NCBI GenBank assembly: GCA_024734555.1
Contig: JANPWX010000081.1
Span: 1,452,301-1,516,300, forward strand
Direction of reading: 5' to 3'
Source of the DNA: Trochalopteron elliotii
Taxonomy: Eukaryota; Chordata; Aves; Passeriformes; Leiothrichidae
Length of the DNA stretch: 64,000 nt
The position numbers and the translations under genes are program-made. Shown here piece after piece: positions 12,022 to 27,211 of the stretch. The notes below the pieces were generated by a model. The model saw only the letters and a list, made by a program, of their open reading frames with translations. It was not told the origin of the DNA and made no database searches. Every line of letters starts with the position of its first letter. Position 1 is the first letter of the stretch.

Positions 12022-14064
12022 ATTCCTACCTGGGGACTATTTAATTTTCTTTCTCCCTTTCTGTTCTGTGAGCCCATTATCTTGGTTTTCTTACCTCATG
12101 CTGTTCGTGTTGCTCTGCCCTCTGCACCCACCTCTTTGAGATTTGTTTCAGCCCAACAGCCTTGGTTTCTGACACAGAGCATGAGATGAGTCAGATTGAC
12201 AGTGCAGTCAGTATTTAGAATTGAAATAAGGAAGTCTGTGTCATCAGTGGGCATCTGGAACTGTAGAGTTTTTTGATAATACCTTCAGCTTTTGAAAGAA
12301 AATTCTGTTGGGGAACTCAGCTGACAAAAATCCACCCAAAATTTTTCAGTACCTTGTATCTGACAGTTTAGAAAGATCCACTTCAAACAATGAACTTAAA
12401 CATTCTGAAATATTTCCAAAATGCTTCTCATGGAGCAGGAAGCCTTAGTTGCATCTGCTGAAGGATCTGCTGTTGCGATGGAAACTTGGATGTGCCTCAG
12501 ACAAAATTCTGTCTCTGGCAATTGACACTGTCACTGTTGCAGAACAGAGTTTTTTAGTACATCAAAACATTTAATCATAATTTTTGCAAAATTCATTCCA
12601 AATGCTGAAGGATGCCTATGCAAAAAATTTTACTAACATTGCTTCTTCAGAGACTGAGAAGACAGTAAATTGTCCTCTCTTTTTTTTTCCCCTGCCATGT
12701 CCTTCTAGAAATATTTAAATAATGGGATTCAGTAACATGAACTGAAGGATTTAAAGAGAATATTTAAATGTGAAAATTGTATAACCAAACAACAACTTGT
12801 ATACTGCTCCCTGTCTTCCAATAATAGGACACTCTCATCTAGTTAGTTTATTCTTAAACCTCAGGGTTTGATGAATTGTTCAGAACCTGTTTCCAAGGGA
12901 TGAGTCTTCCAAGAACAAAGAAAAAGCATTTTACCAGTTTGGAAAAACAGAATTAAGTGAGTTTTTATGATATTTTCAAGATACACGATAAACAAACAAA
13001 TAGATAAAGTATTCCAATATTAATAGAGAAATAACTTACACAAATTAAAAAGTATTCATTAAAAAGTGAGTGATTTTCAATTACATGTACTGGTAAGAAT
13101 GGGAATTGGCTCTTTACCAGCTTAAATGCAGCAAGAGTGATCCATATTCAGTGGATCATTTCTTTGATTTGCATAAAGCTTAAACAACTTTATTTGCTTT
13201 ATACAGCCAGATTCTCAAACATTGTAACAAATCATACTTACTTCTTTATTATTTGGAAATAATTTTGTGCTTGTTTTCCCTACAAGTCCATGAATTAGAT
13301 CGATAGCTAAGGGTCATTCTGTTCAAAAATTTACATTTTCAAGACTATTCTCTACTTTGATAGTTCCTTACGGGGTTACATTTTCTGTAGAAAATTTGAC
13401 TCTAGAATTCTTTGAATTAAGTTTTCTTATTCTTTATCCTTAAGTATTTCTATCCCCTCTGATTGAACAGAAAAAGGAAACAGATATTAGGAAACTGATC
13501 TTTGAGATTCTGCCATGTCTGATACACACAAGTCCATTATAAATAAGCAATCAGCTCATAGAGGATGAGAATGGTGATAAGGAGGTGAATGTTTCCACAG
13601 TGCTCTCTGCAGGATCCTCTGTCAGCAGGCCAGGGGTAAAATACATTTACTGAACAGTAGGAGAGAAATCTTACACTGTCACAGTGTGCTCCCAGGGAGT
13701 ACTCAGCTTTATACACTCATTGGCTCCCCACCTGGAAACTCAAATGAAAAAATTAAAGAATCATTTCAAGCAATTTTGCCTTTTTGCCTGATTGAATCAC
13801 ATAGTGGAATGTGGAAAGGCAGACAAAGTTCTCTGGCTGCCTCACTTATCAACATCCAGAAGCAGATATAGTGACAAATTTCACGGGAGAACACAAGCTC
13901 ATGAAATCTGTAGGTATGCAGAACATTTTGTCCTGGCAGTATGGGCATTGAAGGCTATGGTCAACAAACTGGCAGTGCCTTAGATTGAAGCATCCTTCAT
14001 TCTACAATTAATCACAAGATTCTTTTTAATTAATGTCTGTAAAATGTTGCCACTTTCAGTTTAA

Positions 14065-15427
<1,363 letters not shown>

Positions 15428-15581
15428 GAATGCAAGTCAAAGACGTGGAGATCAAGTATTGTGTTTAAAAAGGACACTCTTGTCATTCGGGAAGTTAGAG
15501 AGGATGACATTGGAAATTACACTTGTGAGCTAAAATATGGATTCTTTGTTGTCAGAAGAACTACGGAGTTGACAGTTACAG
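15428..15581 (+). CDS. IL1RAPL1: IL1RAPL1 exon (rest of Ig domain 2)
   Basis: Next coding exon of the same gene. It reads 51 full codons, from [18 protein letters not shown] through [18 protein letters not shown] to [11 protein letters not shown], plus one base of the next codon (phase 1 donor, ACAG|gtaatt). The acceptor is a T-rich tract ending ttaaacag. The DxGNYTC core is the classic Ig-fold Y-x-C motif, and its Cys should pair with the Cys of the previous exon's EISC. NYT is a third glycosylation sequon. Phase 0 at the upstream junction matches the exon before it, so the two join in frame without adding or losing residues. It corresponds to about residues 184-234 in human, probably exon 5. 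The following exon (third Ig domain) was not found in the remaining 48 kb. Skipping either exon alone (187 or 154 nt) would shift the frame. Confidence 0.93.
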
Positions 15582-15800
15582 GTAATTACAGGCTCTTTCT
15601 ATCTCTTATATTTAAGAAATGAAAACCCACTGAATATTGTGGTTCAAATTGTGAGGTTTTGAGTCACACAATTTGCACACAACTTTGCTGTGTGCCTAGG
15701 TATGAATGGTTCATTAAAACTGCCCTGAATACTTCACCGTGGTATCTGTAATACCTTGACAAGTGTGAGTTTTGTTCTGTTCCAAAAGTTTGTGCATGGC

Positions 15801-15818
15801 TTTTTTTTTTTTTTTTTT
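15801..15818 (+). repeat. T18 homopolymer
   Basis: Run of 18 T about 220 bp after the end of the second exon. No other repeat structure is seen beside it. Confidence 0.9.
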
Positions 15819-18800
15819 AGTGGAAAGTGTGGTCTAGGAACAGGTAAATTCAGAAAGCATGACGTCTTACAGGAAAAAAAAATCATTATGTCTATCACAT
15901 TCTGTCATATGATTAAATTACTTGGGACATAAAAACAGCTGTAGCAATAACTCCATAGTAGAAGCTCTAATTGTCTTTGGGCATGAGAGCAGCTGTAGCC
16001 ACAACCCAAGGGCAGTAGCTCTGTCCCAGTGGGACCATTGCAGGTGTGTGACAGGTGCTTGAGCAGAACCTGATGAGGCACAGGAGCATTTTTCCTCTGT
16101 TATTCTCTCCCACACTTTCTCTAGTTTATAGTTCAAGAACTTCCTGATCTCAATCGTCATACACTGTGGTCACCAATTCATCTATTTTACATTAGTCTGA
16201 TTATTTTTTTAATCCATTTAGTCTTGGCTTCGAAAATGTTTTGAAGTATTAAGTTCCACATAGTAATTTCGTGACATGAATAAACTCTATAATTCAGGAA
16301 ACAGCAATTTCATAAGATGCATTTAATATAACCTGATTTTAAAACTACCATATCAATATTTAAAATCCATTATCAATGAAAACAAAATATATACTATAAT
16401 AGTAATGTCCACACAGGCAGAACAATGTGAAGAATGGTCCATTGAATTTTTCATTTCTCACCAGACTTCTAACTTCCATTTTACAATTATGTAAAAAGTA
16501 TAGCTGAACATGTAAGGAAAAAAATGAGCTTTTAAAATTATAAGATTACAATGGGAGTACATCATGATCTATGTAATACTGTGTATTTCACAGTATATTT
16601 CCTAAAAGAAGGCAGAATGAGGATTTTACAGGCAAATTAGAGGTGAACTAGATATGGTTGACAAAGAGGCTTGCATGTATAAGTTCTTGCACCTTCAAAT
16701 ATCTAGTAAACCAAGAAACAAATCTTCCAAAATAACTGTGTAGGTTGTTCTTGACCTTTTTTTTTTTTTTTGTATCAAATATATAAATCTGAGGCACAGC
16801 AGCAACTAGTAACACACTTGTGTTAAGCATTAGGTTGAATTGCAGCAGTTTCCTTTAATGGTGAAAAGTTTGTTTTCTCTTTCACTTTATCCCATTTTCC
16901 CTCCACATTAACAGAAATTATAGTCAATTAGGGAATGCAATTTTCTGCTGTTGGATGTGTCTGGAAATCATATTGTTTATGTTGTTTTGGGAGAGTCAAG
17001 TAATCAATCATATTTATTTAAACCAGGATCTCTTTGTTGTTATGTAGCATTGATTTTTTTGCAATATTTGATACCTGGATTTCAAAAGTACATATTTGCT
17101 GCATCTTCAAGTGATCCCTTCTGTCCCTTTCGTTGGTGCTCCACTGCACAGCAGTACTTCAATAGGCTCAGTCTGACAGAAAAGAGAAAGAAAAAAACTC
17201 ACTAGAACTAGATTCATGTTACTATTTGTAGGAATAGTTTACAAAAATGTAATTCATCACTTGTAGTGTAGGTAGGAGTTCAGTATTTAATGTTTAACTA
17301 GACAGAGACAGAAAGAACTTGGCTGATTTTGATGTGCTAAAAATGAATGAATTCATAGGGAGGGGACTATTCAATTTCCACCTCTGCAAACCCCAGCAGA
17401 TTTAAGGACAACCTCCAAATCAGTAAACTCCTTTAGTAGTACTGTGGGTCTTCATATTGTCTTTATAATATTATGTGAATATTATGAATGAACAGAACAA
17501 GCAGATAGATTTACTCATAGTACTAATTTTGTTACACCCCTTCTTCACTACCTCTTCTCTCTGGGCAACTGTGGACAGTCACCACTTAAGGATGTTTTTC
17601 CCACACAATGTGTTTTGTCAGGATTGCTGTCTCCTTTAGGGAAACCTGCTGCTCTTACACACTATTAACTATGGATGTAATTATAAACATGTTCTTTTCA
17701 ATATTGGTGTTGTATATTCTTGTTATTATAACCTCTATGCTTTGCACGTTAAATGTCTGTGTGCCTCATAGTGAAATGTGGAATGGCTCATAATCTGATT
17801 TATCATTAAAGTTGAAAAATAAGAAGGGAATTCACACATTTTGAAAAAGACCAAAGTCACTTAATAGGCAATATCCATCTCATCTAAGTATAGCAGTTGA
17901 AAACCCCTAATCCATGAAAAGGATCATTTCCTTTTAAAAAAATAAGAAAAAAAATGTCCCTCCTTATCTTAAATTATAGGCACTCAATGCCACCTTGGGT
18001 ACACCTTTACAGTAACAACTATTTCATGGCTCACTTTTTTATTTGTTGTTTTTGGGTTTTTTTCTTTGATCTTAATGGAAACTTAATTTTTTTTTTAAGA
18101 TCTGTATCTCACACTAAAAAAATATTATTGTCTAAGTAATTTGAATAAATTTCTTTATTTTTCTGAGATTACCTATTTTGCAAAACAAAAACTATATGCT
18201 GATTATTTTTAATTTGTAACTAATCAAAATATTCACCTAAAAAGCATAATTGGTAGGTTTTTTGGTTTGCGGTTATGCAGTCAGACATTCTAAAATGTCC
18301 TGCAATGTACAAAGTCATTTGTAGACTTTTATACTTCAGATTGGCAGGTTTTCTTTTATATGTGGAATTTTAATTAGGGCACACCTGCTGTGTCTGACAT
18401 AATTAATTAAGAATGTGTTTAGTATTGGTAAAGAATCCTATTAGAAAAGTGTAGTGCTAATTTAGTCATAGTGCACAACATGGGTCAAAAATACTTTCCT
18501 TCAGTGGTTTGTTTTATTTAAATATTAGGTTTAATAATATTCTTTTCTTACTTATAGTACCAAGGCATTTGCAAACTCTTTCTGCTTTTGAAGGGTTTCC
18601 TTCAGGTCAAATGAAGCGCAGGCTGTGCCTGAGAGAGAATATTCCCATCCCCACTGCAATAACATACAGCTCTCTATCATGAACATCATAAAGCAAACAG
18701 GCCCCATCAGCCTTGCAGTTGGAACATAACCTATTCTGTTTTAGTTTTAAATATTAAAATACTTTTACCATTCTGTCAAAAGTAAGAAAACCTCATACCT

Positions 18801-21800
18801 TGCAGTTGGAATCAGAACTAATCAGTAGGTTCTTAATCCTGAAGCCTTTCCTCAGAGATACCCTTTGTTTTCTTTATGCAGTGATTAGACCCTGAGAAGT
18901 TCCCTTGGAAACAACTCCTGCTGGAATGAGCACAATGTTAGATTTACAGATTCCAGCGTGTTTGCAATCAAGCTATAGGAATAATAAATTGTCAGAGTAA
19001 TTTTTTATTATTTAAATTCAGCCTGCTTTAACAAATTTCTGCATAATCTTGAAAGTGCCAGTTTATTCTTTTCCATCTTCAACCCATTACTTTTTCATTT
19101 TTGGGGTTTTTAAGGCAAAAAAAGGAATGCAATTTTTCTCATTCAGTTATGCTGTAGTCAACTCTTAGTGCTGCTTAAAGTTTGGGTTATGTTTAATAAG
19201 TTTTGTCTCTTTTGCTTTCTGGCAGATTTATTCTTCATTAGCATAATGGGAAATCTTAAATGATTACATGTATGCATGTGGTTTTACAGCTGAAAAAAAT
19301 CACTGTAAAAATAAATAGTATGAAGAAATAATTATTATTAAATTATATACCTAGCCTCACAGCTCAAAAATGTGGATCTTTTGTATGCAGCTAGCCACCA
19401 TGTATTGTGAATAAAAAGAAACAAAACAAAAAACCCCTGAAAAGGGACACACACATGAACACACACACAGAGATACTTTGAAGCTTTTAACTTGCTTTAA
19501 GTGGACTGTATTTTAACTGTATAAGACAAAATGTTCACCATTTTTCTCCCCAAAAAGTTTGGGTTCAGTTTCTTCCATGTGTGCTGTTCTTTCTCAGTCA
19601 GTACATCAGAATGCAGAGAGGTGCTGCCATAAGTATGTTCCTCTTTATTTTCAGCAGGTTCTAGATGAGACAGGTATTAAAGAATAAAGAGAGTTGTTTT
19701 CTAAGCATTTAGAGCTTTAGCACAGACTCTGCTTGGTTTCTGAAGTTAATGACAGATATGAACCATAGTGAATGTACCCAAGTGACTCCTTGATTCAGTT
19801 GATCCTCATAATTATCAGAGCTGACGTTCATTCCTTTTGTTCATCATTAATTTAATTCAATTCCAGAACATATTCAGATAGAAGGTCTATTTACCATTAC
19901 TCTGTGCAAAGACTAATAAAATATAAAGCAAACAATAGACTCATTATGAAAGCAGCATGTTCAAAATGCTAGCCTACCATTTTAAAATGCATAAAATCCT
20001 GTAGGTTTAACAAATTCATGGCTGAAGAGTGGGATGAATTTTTTTTTTTTTGTAAATTAGAAATGAGTGATTTTCTTTTATAGTGCAATCATTTTAATAT
20101 GCCTGAAAACAAGGGTCTAAATTAATTTCCTGTGTGTATTTGAGTAATAATAATCAAAACATTATGTCAATGTTTGATAGAATATTCCCTATAAATGTTA
20201 ATTTAAAATGTTTATTGTAAATGCATTTAGAGGGTTGTTTAAAACCAGCTTTGTATGAAGACAGCAATGAGAAAAGGTTTATGTATTTTTCTTCAAAGGA
20301 AGTGCAGATGATGTCATGTACTCTGTGTTGTAAATCGAAATGGTGAATTAGAAAACCAGCTTCAGCAATTTAGCCAAAAAGAGATGCAAATGTTTAAGGG
20401 AGAAAAAATTCCAGATTCATTTTCAGCCTTGCTGCTGGTGACCTTTTGACATTTCTTCCTTTGTTGTATGCTGAGTTGAGGTGCTCACAAAAACACAGTT
20501 TTAATTATTAGAGATTATTCCTATCGTACTTAGGGTAGAGAGAAGATCCTCTAAACAGTAATTCAAAGAAGTAGGCAAAGAAAGGTGGTCAAAACTTATT
20601 TAATAAAGCAGACTCCATGAGCTTTAGGAGGAAAATTTTCTCTCTCCAAAACAAGACCTGACAAATAACTTGTTCCCTTTGGGTGATGTGTTTATATGCT
20701 CATTATTCTGGACAAGGTCCTGTTTCATGCACAGGATACTGCTCTTTTCCTGTTATTTACCAAAAGTCCTCCAGGATGTGGCCACTAGTATTTGACGATG
20801 CAGTCATGGCCTCTGCTGGAGTCCTGTACTCCCTGTGGACAATCCAGTGACAGTAAAAGTTAGGCGTTGTGTCAATAATTGATAAGAAATAGAAGAAATC
20901 TTAGTCCATAGTCAAAATGAAGAATTCCACTTAAATTAATAAATTAGATATTATGCAAGAAGTGCAGTGCATTACTGTGCATACTGTTGTTAAATTTACA
21001 ACAAGTTTGCTTATTTCTAAGTGTTACTATAAACCTAATGTCTTTTTGAACTTGTACTGGGTTTTTTTTCGTGAAGATGTCAGGGGTTTTTTCAGTTTTG
21101 GCTTTGTGTGTAAGGTTAAAGACTAAAGTAAAATAATAACTCCAAACAAGTTTGGTTTTTTACATCAGGTGAGGGGAAAAAAATGGGAAAATTACTTTTC
21201 CAAAATGGAAGTTTGTTTGTGTGAGTCAATTTCCCCTTTTTTCATGAGTCATATGAGAATACTGAAATAAAAACAATGTGAGTGGATGCTGTTACCAGGA
21301 TCATGGTTTCATTATGTATATAATGTTTCAGTTTAGTGTAGTGAGGTTTTTAAGATGAACTACATTCTACAGGGAGAAATAATTTGCAGACAAAAGTTTA
21401 TCACAGAAATGTGTTAGTGACTACTAAAGACATAAAAGACATGTAAACTTGTAGTTTAATATTATCTCACAAAATTAAATAAATCTGTTGTTAAGGCACC
21501 CAAGATGCTTGTTAAACAACCTTTTAAAAAGTAGATAAATTACATTGAATATTAATGTTTCATGTTATGGCTATGGAATCAGAAGACTTTATTTTAATTT
21601 ACATTCCCCTAGAGTACGTTAAATCCACCAATACTGTCCTAACTGAGCATTTGGCATCTCCACAGCTTTTTTTTATACTGCTTTAGATAATTTATATGTA
21701 CAGTGAAGTCTTCCAGGTTGGTACTTTAATAAACCAGAGTGTAAAATGTACCAGTACAATAACATATGGACCTTGTTTTGCCCCCATCCAAAAAACAATC

Positions 21801-24800
21801 TGTACACGTTCTTAAAAAGTCTGTACACAATTGGACTAACTGAATATTTAGCTTTAAAATGGAGAGCATTTTTCTATGCTTTCAGTGTCTTTCAAATGGC
21901 TTAGGCAAGTTCTAAACTCAGAGCTACTAAGCAAAATTATATTGGTAATACATATGTTCAGAGAGAAATTCTGGACAATGCATGTAGCTGAAGTCATTGC
22001 AATTGTTTTTAGAAGCAGAAATTTTTTGTCTACAGAAGAAAAGGAAAGACACCTCATTGTAGCTGCAGAAATATCACATGGGGACCTGTGTTAACAGAAC
22101 AGTAGCCTCAAAACCATTTAGAAGGTAGCTAACATATATTTCTCTATATTAAAAGTGTAGCTTTTAAAGAGTATTGACATCCTCAGAAGTGTTGTCATCT
22201 CCCCTTCACCACCCCTCAAGGAAAAAAAAGGGGTTTTTTTCATGCTGTTGTTTCATTGTATTAATTAATTACCCAAAATATCATAGTATGTAAACAATAG
22301 AAAAACAGTGCATATCGAATTTAAGAAACAAGTTTTACGTGGAATTCTATTACAAGGATGAATTAAGACTGAAATCTTAGTTTCTCTGGGATTGGTGTCT
22401 ATTTGCCCATTGACTTAAAGAGTCAACATTTCATCTTTTGACTTTCTGGTTATGAAAGATCAGAACTGATGTTAAAAATTGAAATCAGTTAAAAAAAAAA
22501 ACAGATCTGCAAATCACCCTGATGTTTTATTGGTTATTCTGTCATGCAATTTCTTTCAATTAATGAATGAAACAAATTTCTAAGTGTAATTTAAATATTC
22601 TTTCTTCATGCTTTAGTAACAGGCAAAATGCATGGTAGATGCATAGTAACCCTCCAAAACAAGATGACCAAGAGATGCATTTTTTTTCTCTTTTTACCAT
22701 AATAAAAAGGGAAAAGCTGCCCATCTATTTCTACATGATTATAAAGTACAGATTTTAATTCTGAATGCCTGAAACTATAGTTTCCCCCAGTTTACTCACT
22801 TTGGTAAACAGTTTGTTTCAGTCCTTACTGGAATAAATTTGGGTGAAATGCCTACTGACTTACTGGAAAAAATAGAGCTAAAATTCAGCAGTGAAGAGAA
22901 ATAACTCTGTACTCTAGGGTACTTTATCTGAAAAGCTTAAAAATTAAAGATATGTTAAAGGGAATAGAAATTACTAAATCAAAATTGTATTATAATTTAA
23001 CTTCTAATGTTTTACTTATCTATGTGAGAGCTTAATACAGGAAAACAATTTCACCACCTTGTTTTTTGTTTTTTTCCTGTGTGAACGTGATAACACACAA
23101 TAATTGTTTGAATATGAAAAAGAAAGTGGAACCAGCAATGACATTTTTCCATTTCTTTAATGCATTTTTCACTTTGGAGTATTATGTTCACACCCAGAAC
23201 TGTATTAATTTAAAAATATTAGATATAACCTCGTAGAAACATGACTGAGGAGTGATATAAATCAGTGAATTTCCTCCACATTCTTTACACAAAGTGAAGA
23301 AGGAAGAACTAGAGTAGAAAGATGCCTGTGAGTTTTCTCCTCTTCTAAATAATTCTGTTTCACCTCACTGCATTCTTCCCATGTTCAACAAGAGGATTAT
23401 ATTTCTCCAGACACTCAATATGACAACCAACGTTCCCAGCCCTTAACAAGCCCCTTGTGGAGCCACTAGTCCCACAGTGTATTTTTACTCCAGTTGTGGA
23501 AAGTTTATTTATGGTGAGTACATGGCTTTTTTTTTTCCTAGAGGTAAGATTCCTCTCACCTAAGTTTGATATTAAAGCTCACTGGCATATGAGCTGGCTG
23601 CTCCTCCTGGAAATTCCGTGGCATGACTGATATCCTCTGTATGCCAAGGCGTTGAGCATCAGATGAGCTGAGTTTTGCAGAATTCCTCTTCCATCTCTTG
23701 ACTATCCAAGGGCTTTAGTTGCCAAACTCAAATGTAGATTTATAATATAGGCATCTAAATCACATGAATCCTACTTTAAGGTTGCACAGTTGTTATGGTT
23801 ATAACCTTTGGAAATGGCAAGCTGGCTCTACATAATATTTTCTTGTTATAAAACAAGCGCTGAAATTCATGTAAGCTTTTCAAAACAGACAAGTACAAAT
23901 CTGTAGTAGAAATATTATTTGTTTTTTTAAACAAGATGTACAGCTGGGGAAAAGAAAAAAAGCTCAAGCTTTTGGGTGTCATGGCTGTCTTTAAATCTCA
24001 GGGGCTTAATATACCAGTTGGTCTAATAAAATATATTGCTTTTACCTTGATATGTCTACAGCACGATTACTGTTATTATTTTTTATGGTATTTTAGATTT
24101 CTTAGGATGGAATCACAGCATGCATTTCTTTAAGCTAGTTGAAGTGGGCAAAATAAGTATAGGGTTTTTTATTAAAACATTGCTGTTTTGATTAATTTTG
24201 GCAGTTAGAATGAATTGTGCTTCACATGTAACACCGAGTTTCCCTTTTTCAGTCTGTGCTTCATTTGAAAGTGATGATTGTGACTACAAGACAACTGGAA
24301 GCTTTCCTTTTATACTTCACTATTCTCAATTCAATGAGACTTAAACATAAAGAAAAATGAGTCCTCTTTGAAAACAAAGATTTTGGTTTGAGAGCTGCAG
24401 TAAACAGAATAAATGTTTTATTAGAAAGTAGGTGGGTTACGATGCTTCAGTGTAGAGATGGTAAATTTATTTTAAGCTCCTATTGCTGTTCAGTACTTAC
24501 ACATATCTTCTAACAGGTCAGTTTTTATGTTGCTATCAATAGTCTTTAGTGCCCAGGTGGGTAAAGAACCGAGGAGAGAGGTGATTTTTATTTTCTTGTT
24601 GTAGAGCTCTGCCAGGAAACCTTGTCCCTTAAATGCACATCCAAAAGAGAAGTGCAAATTGCCATGAACATCTGGTTCCTCCCCAGCTTTGAGCCTGGCA
24701 CTGGAGCCCAAGCACCAGCTGCCTTATGGCATCCCATGCTGGACCTGCCCTAACATGCTACCCCCTTCTGACTATTTGCATTTTCACTGAAAGGTTCTTA

Positions 24801-24825
24801 CCTTTGTATTTTGGGGTTGGTAATT
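15819..24825. other. Unique-looking intron sequence
   Basis: About 9 kb of AT-rich intron with no recognisable transposable element and only short homopolymers and (CA)-type runs (for example near 19450). I saw no exon-like frame with proper splice sites. Conserved non-coding elements could be present but cannot be judged from one sequence. Confidence 0.6.
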
Positions 24826-25149
24826 GCCCTTCAGTTGTGTCAGGCAGCAAGTGACAGAACAAGAGGACATGGTCTCAAGCTTGCACCAAGGGAAATATAG
24901 GCTGGATATCAGGAAAAATTTTTTTGCAGAAAGGGTAATAAAGTATTGGAATGGTTTGCCTGGGGAAGTGGTGGATTCACCATCTCTGGATGTGTTTAAG
25001 AAAAGACTGGATGTGGCACTTGGTGCCATGATTTAGTTGAGGTTAGGGTTAGGTTGGACTTGATGATCCTGGAGGTCACTTCCAAACTAATGATTCTGAT
25101 TCTGATTCTGATTCTGATTCTGATTCTGATTCTGATTCTGATTCTGATT
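24826..25149 (+). mobile_element. CR1 LINE 3' end with expanded tail
   Basis: Sense CR1 3' UTR fragment. It shows 'acaagaggacatggtctcaa', 'ggctggatatcaggaaaaat', 'gggaagtggtggattcacca', then 'ggttggacttgatgatcctg' and 'gaggtcacttccaaactaat'. The 3' tail has expanded into a hexanucleotide array at 25091-25149. The fragment is too short to include intact reverse-transcriptase coding sequence. Confidence 0.93.
25091..25149 (+). repeat. (TGATTC)n hexanucleotide array
   Basis: About ten near-perfect units of TGATTC, directly continuing the CR1 3' end, whose normal tail is one to a few copies of an ATTCTGTG-like word. One frame reads alternating Ile-Leu, which is not a protein signal. Confidence 0.95.
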
Positions 25150-25560
25150 TCAGAGGCCCAAGCCATTCTCTCTCAAAACCTCTTTGCCCAGCCTGCCCCA
25201 CAAGCACACAAACCAGTGACACATTTTGGGTCTTGATGCCACATCAGAGATGTGCAGCAGCAGCAGGAGGTGCCTTTGAGGGGCCACACTACTACCCCAC
25301 AAACACTGCTCTGGTTGTTCCTGCCCTCCAGCAAACCACTCATCCCTCCCTGAGCAAAACTCAGGCAGCGGCAGGGACAAGTCAAGCCTTGGGAAGAAAG
25401 ACAGCACAAAAATAATCCCTGGACACAGAGGCAGCAGGGACCACTGCTCCTGCGGGGACGAAGTGAGCACCTTCCCACCTGGCCACAGTCCCCAGCCCAG
25501 CAGCCACCCCTCCATGCAGTGGCAGAGCATTGCTGACATCCTGTTTTGAATTTTCAGGTG
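25150..25560. other. Orphan GC-rich segment after CR1 tail
   Basis: About 410 bp, distinctly GC-rich against AT-rich flanks, beginning exactly where the CR1 tail array stops. The minus strand has two overlapping open frames of 129 and 101 codons (25150-25539 and 25173-25478) with Cys- and Leu-rich sequence resembling no family I know. The open frames are probably a by-product of composition. It could be a fragment of an unrecognised repeat or an old GC-rich exon-like relic. Confidence 0.4.
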
Positions 25561-26817
25561 TTTTGCTCTTCCAAAACTATTCCGCTAGTTTTTTTTCTGA
25601 ATTTTTGAGCTAGTGTTGAGAATTCAAAAAGTCACTCATGAATAAACTAGGCAAAGGGCAAAAAATGCATTGTGATAAGCTAATTTAAATAGAAATAGGC
25701 TCACTCCTTTGTGTGAGTTGGATATGCATTTTTATTTTTTTTAATTTAATATCTAGACTTTAAGGAGTAAATTCAGTTTTCTGAGGAGCTACTCTGACAC
25801 CACCAGGAAAAACGAAAAATTAAGTCTAGGTGACCTGCTTGTCAGTTTCATACAGCTAGCACTATGTACACTTTTTGCTTACATTTGAGCTGCGACAGTT
25901 TATTAGGATGATTTGGAGGGCAGGAACAGAGATTTAGGAAGAAAAGACACTTGCAAAATGTAGATAATATGACATTTAGTGGAGATTATGTGATCACAAC
26001 AGGAAAAGCTTTTCTTTTTTCCCTACTCTCGTGCACAAATAAAAAGCTCTACACTTAATAGGAAATAGTCCTATGCAGCTATTTCTCTTACTAAGAGAGG
26101 CTCAAAAGAATGAAGAAAGATGCTTGAAAGACCTAGGCTGACTTTTGAAAAGTCTAGGACATTTCAAAATGCTTTTGGATGTGTTCTGTTATGTCTTATT
26201 CCAATATATTATAAATGGTAGTTGGCAGATTACATCTCCTATTTTCAAAAGCTAATGTCTGTGCTGTTCTGCTCTAGGTGTTTTGTCTATGTGGTTCAAA
26301 AGCATCTTTGTGATCTGTCACAGTAGTTTTGATATCCATATAAAACTGAGAAAACAAGGATTTATAAGCTCCACTAAGAAAGACATACAGGTAGAAGTGC
26401 CTGCAAGGGGTGGGCAGAAAGCATAAAGCACTGAAGGTGTCTTACTTTAGACTATAGTATATATAAATTGGAATAAAATATTATAAATACAAGTACAGAG
26501 TCCTGTTTTTACTTAATAGTTCCAAAAAACACGATAACTGTCTGTGTTGGTTTTTTTATGATCTTTCCTTTGAAAACAGCAGTTCTTAAAAACGCTACTT
26601 TATTTAAAAAGGAAACCAATCCAAGCAATAGAAATTATGAGGGGATGGGCCTTACAGGCCAAATTAAAAAACTTTCATGACTTGAAAGTTTTCTTTCCAT
26701 TTTTGAATGTATGACAAAGTCACTCCTCTAAGAAAACATGACAGCTGATCTGGTTCCCTTATTAAACTGAGTGCTTCAAAGTATCAAAGGGCAGAAAACT
26801 TGCATTAACTTGATTAA

Positions 26818-27211
26818 NNNNNNNNNNNNNNNNNNNNNNNNNNNNNNNNNNNNNNNNNNNNNNNNNNNNNNNNNNNNNNNNNNNNNNNNNNNNNNNNNNN
26901 NNNNNNNNNNNNNNNNNNNNNNNNNNNNNNNNNNNNNNNNNNNNNNNNNNNNNNNNNNNNNNNNNNNNNNNNNNNNNNNNNNNNNNNNNNNNNNNNNNNN
27001 NNNNNNNNNNNNNNNNNNNNNNNNNNNNNNNNNNNNNNNNNNNNNNNNNNNNNNNNNNNNNNNNNNNNNNNNNNNNNNNNNNNNNNNNNNNNNNNNNNNN
27101 NNNNNNNNNNNNNNNNNNNNNNNNNNNNNNNNNNNNNNNNNNNNNNNNNNNNNNNNNNNNNNNNNNNNNNNNNNNNNNNNNNNNNNNNNNNNNNNNNNNN
27201 NNNNNNNNNNN
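26818..27211. other. Assembly gap (394 N)
   Basis: A single run of N. The flanks are ordinary AT-rich intron with no repeat running into the gap on either side. Translations across it have no meaning. Confidence 1.

Noticed and set aside
25150..25539. 129-codon Cys/Leu-rich minus-strand frame as a novel protein
   Set aside because: GC-rich composition alone makes long open frames likely; a second overlapping frame is equally open, and no start context or homology supports it.
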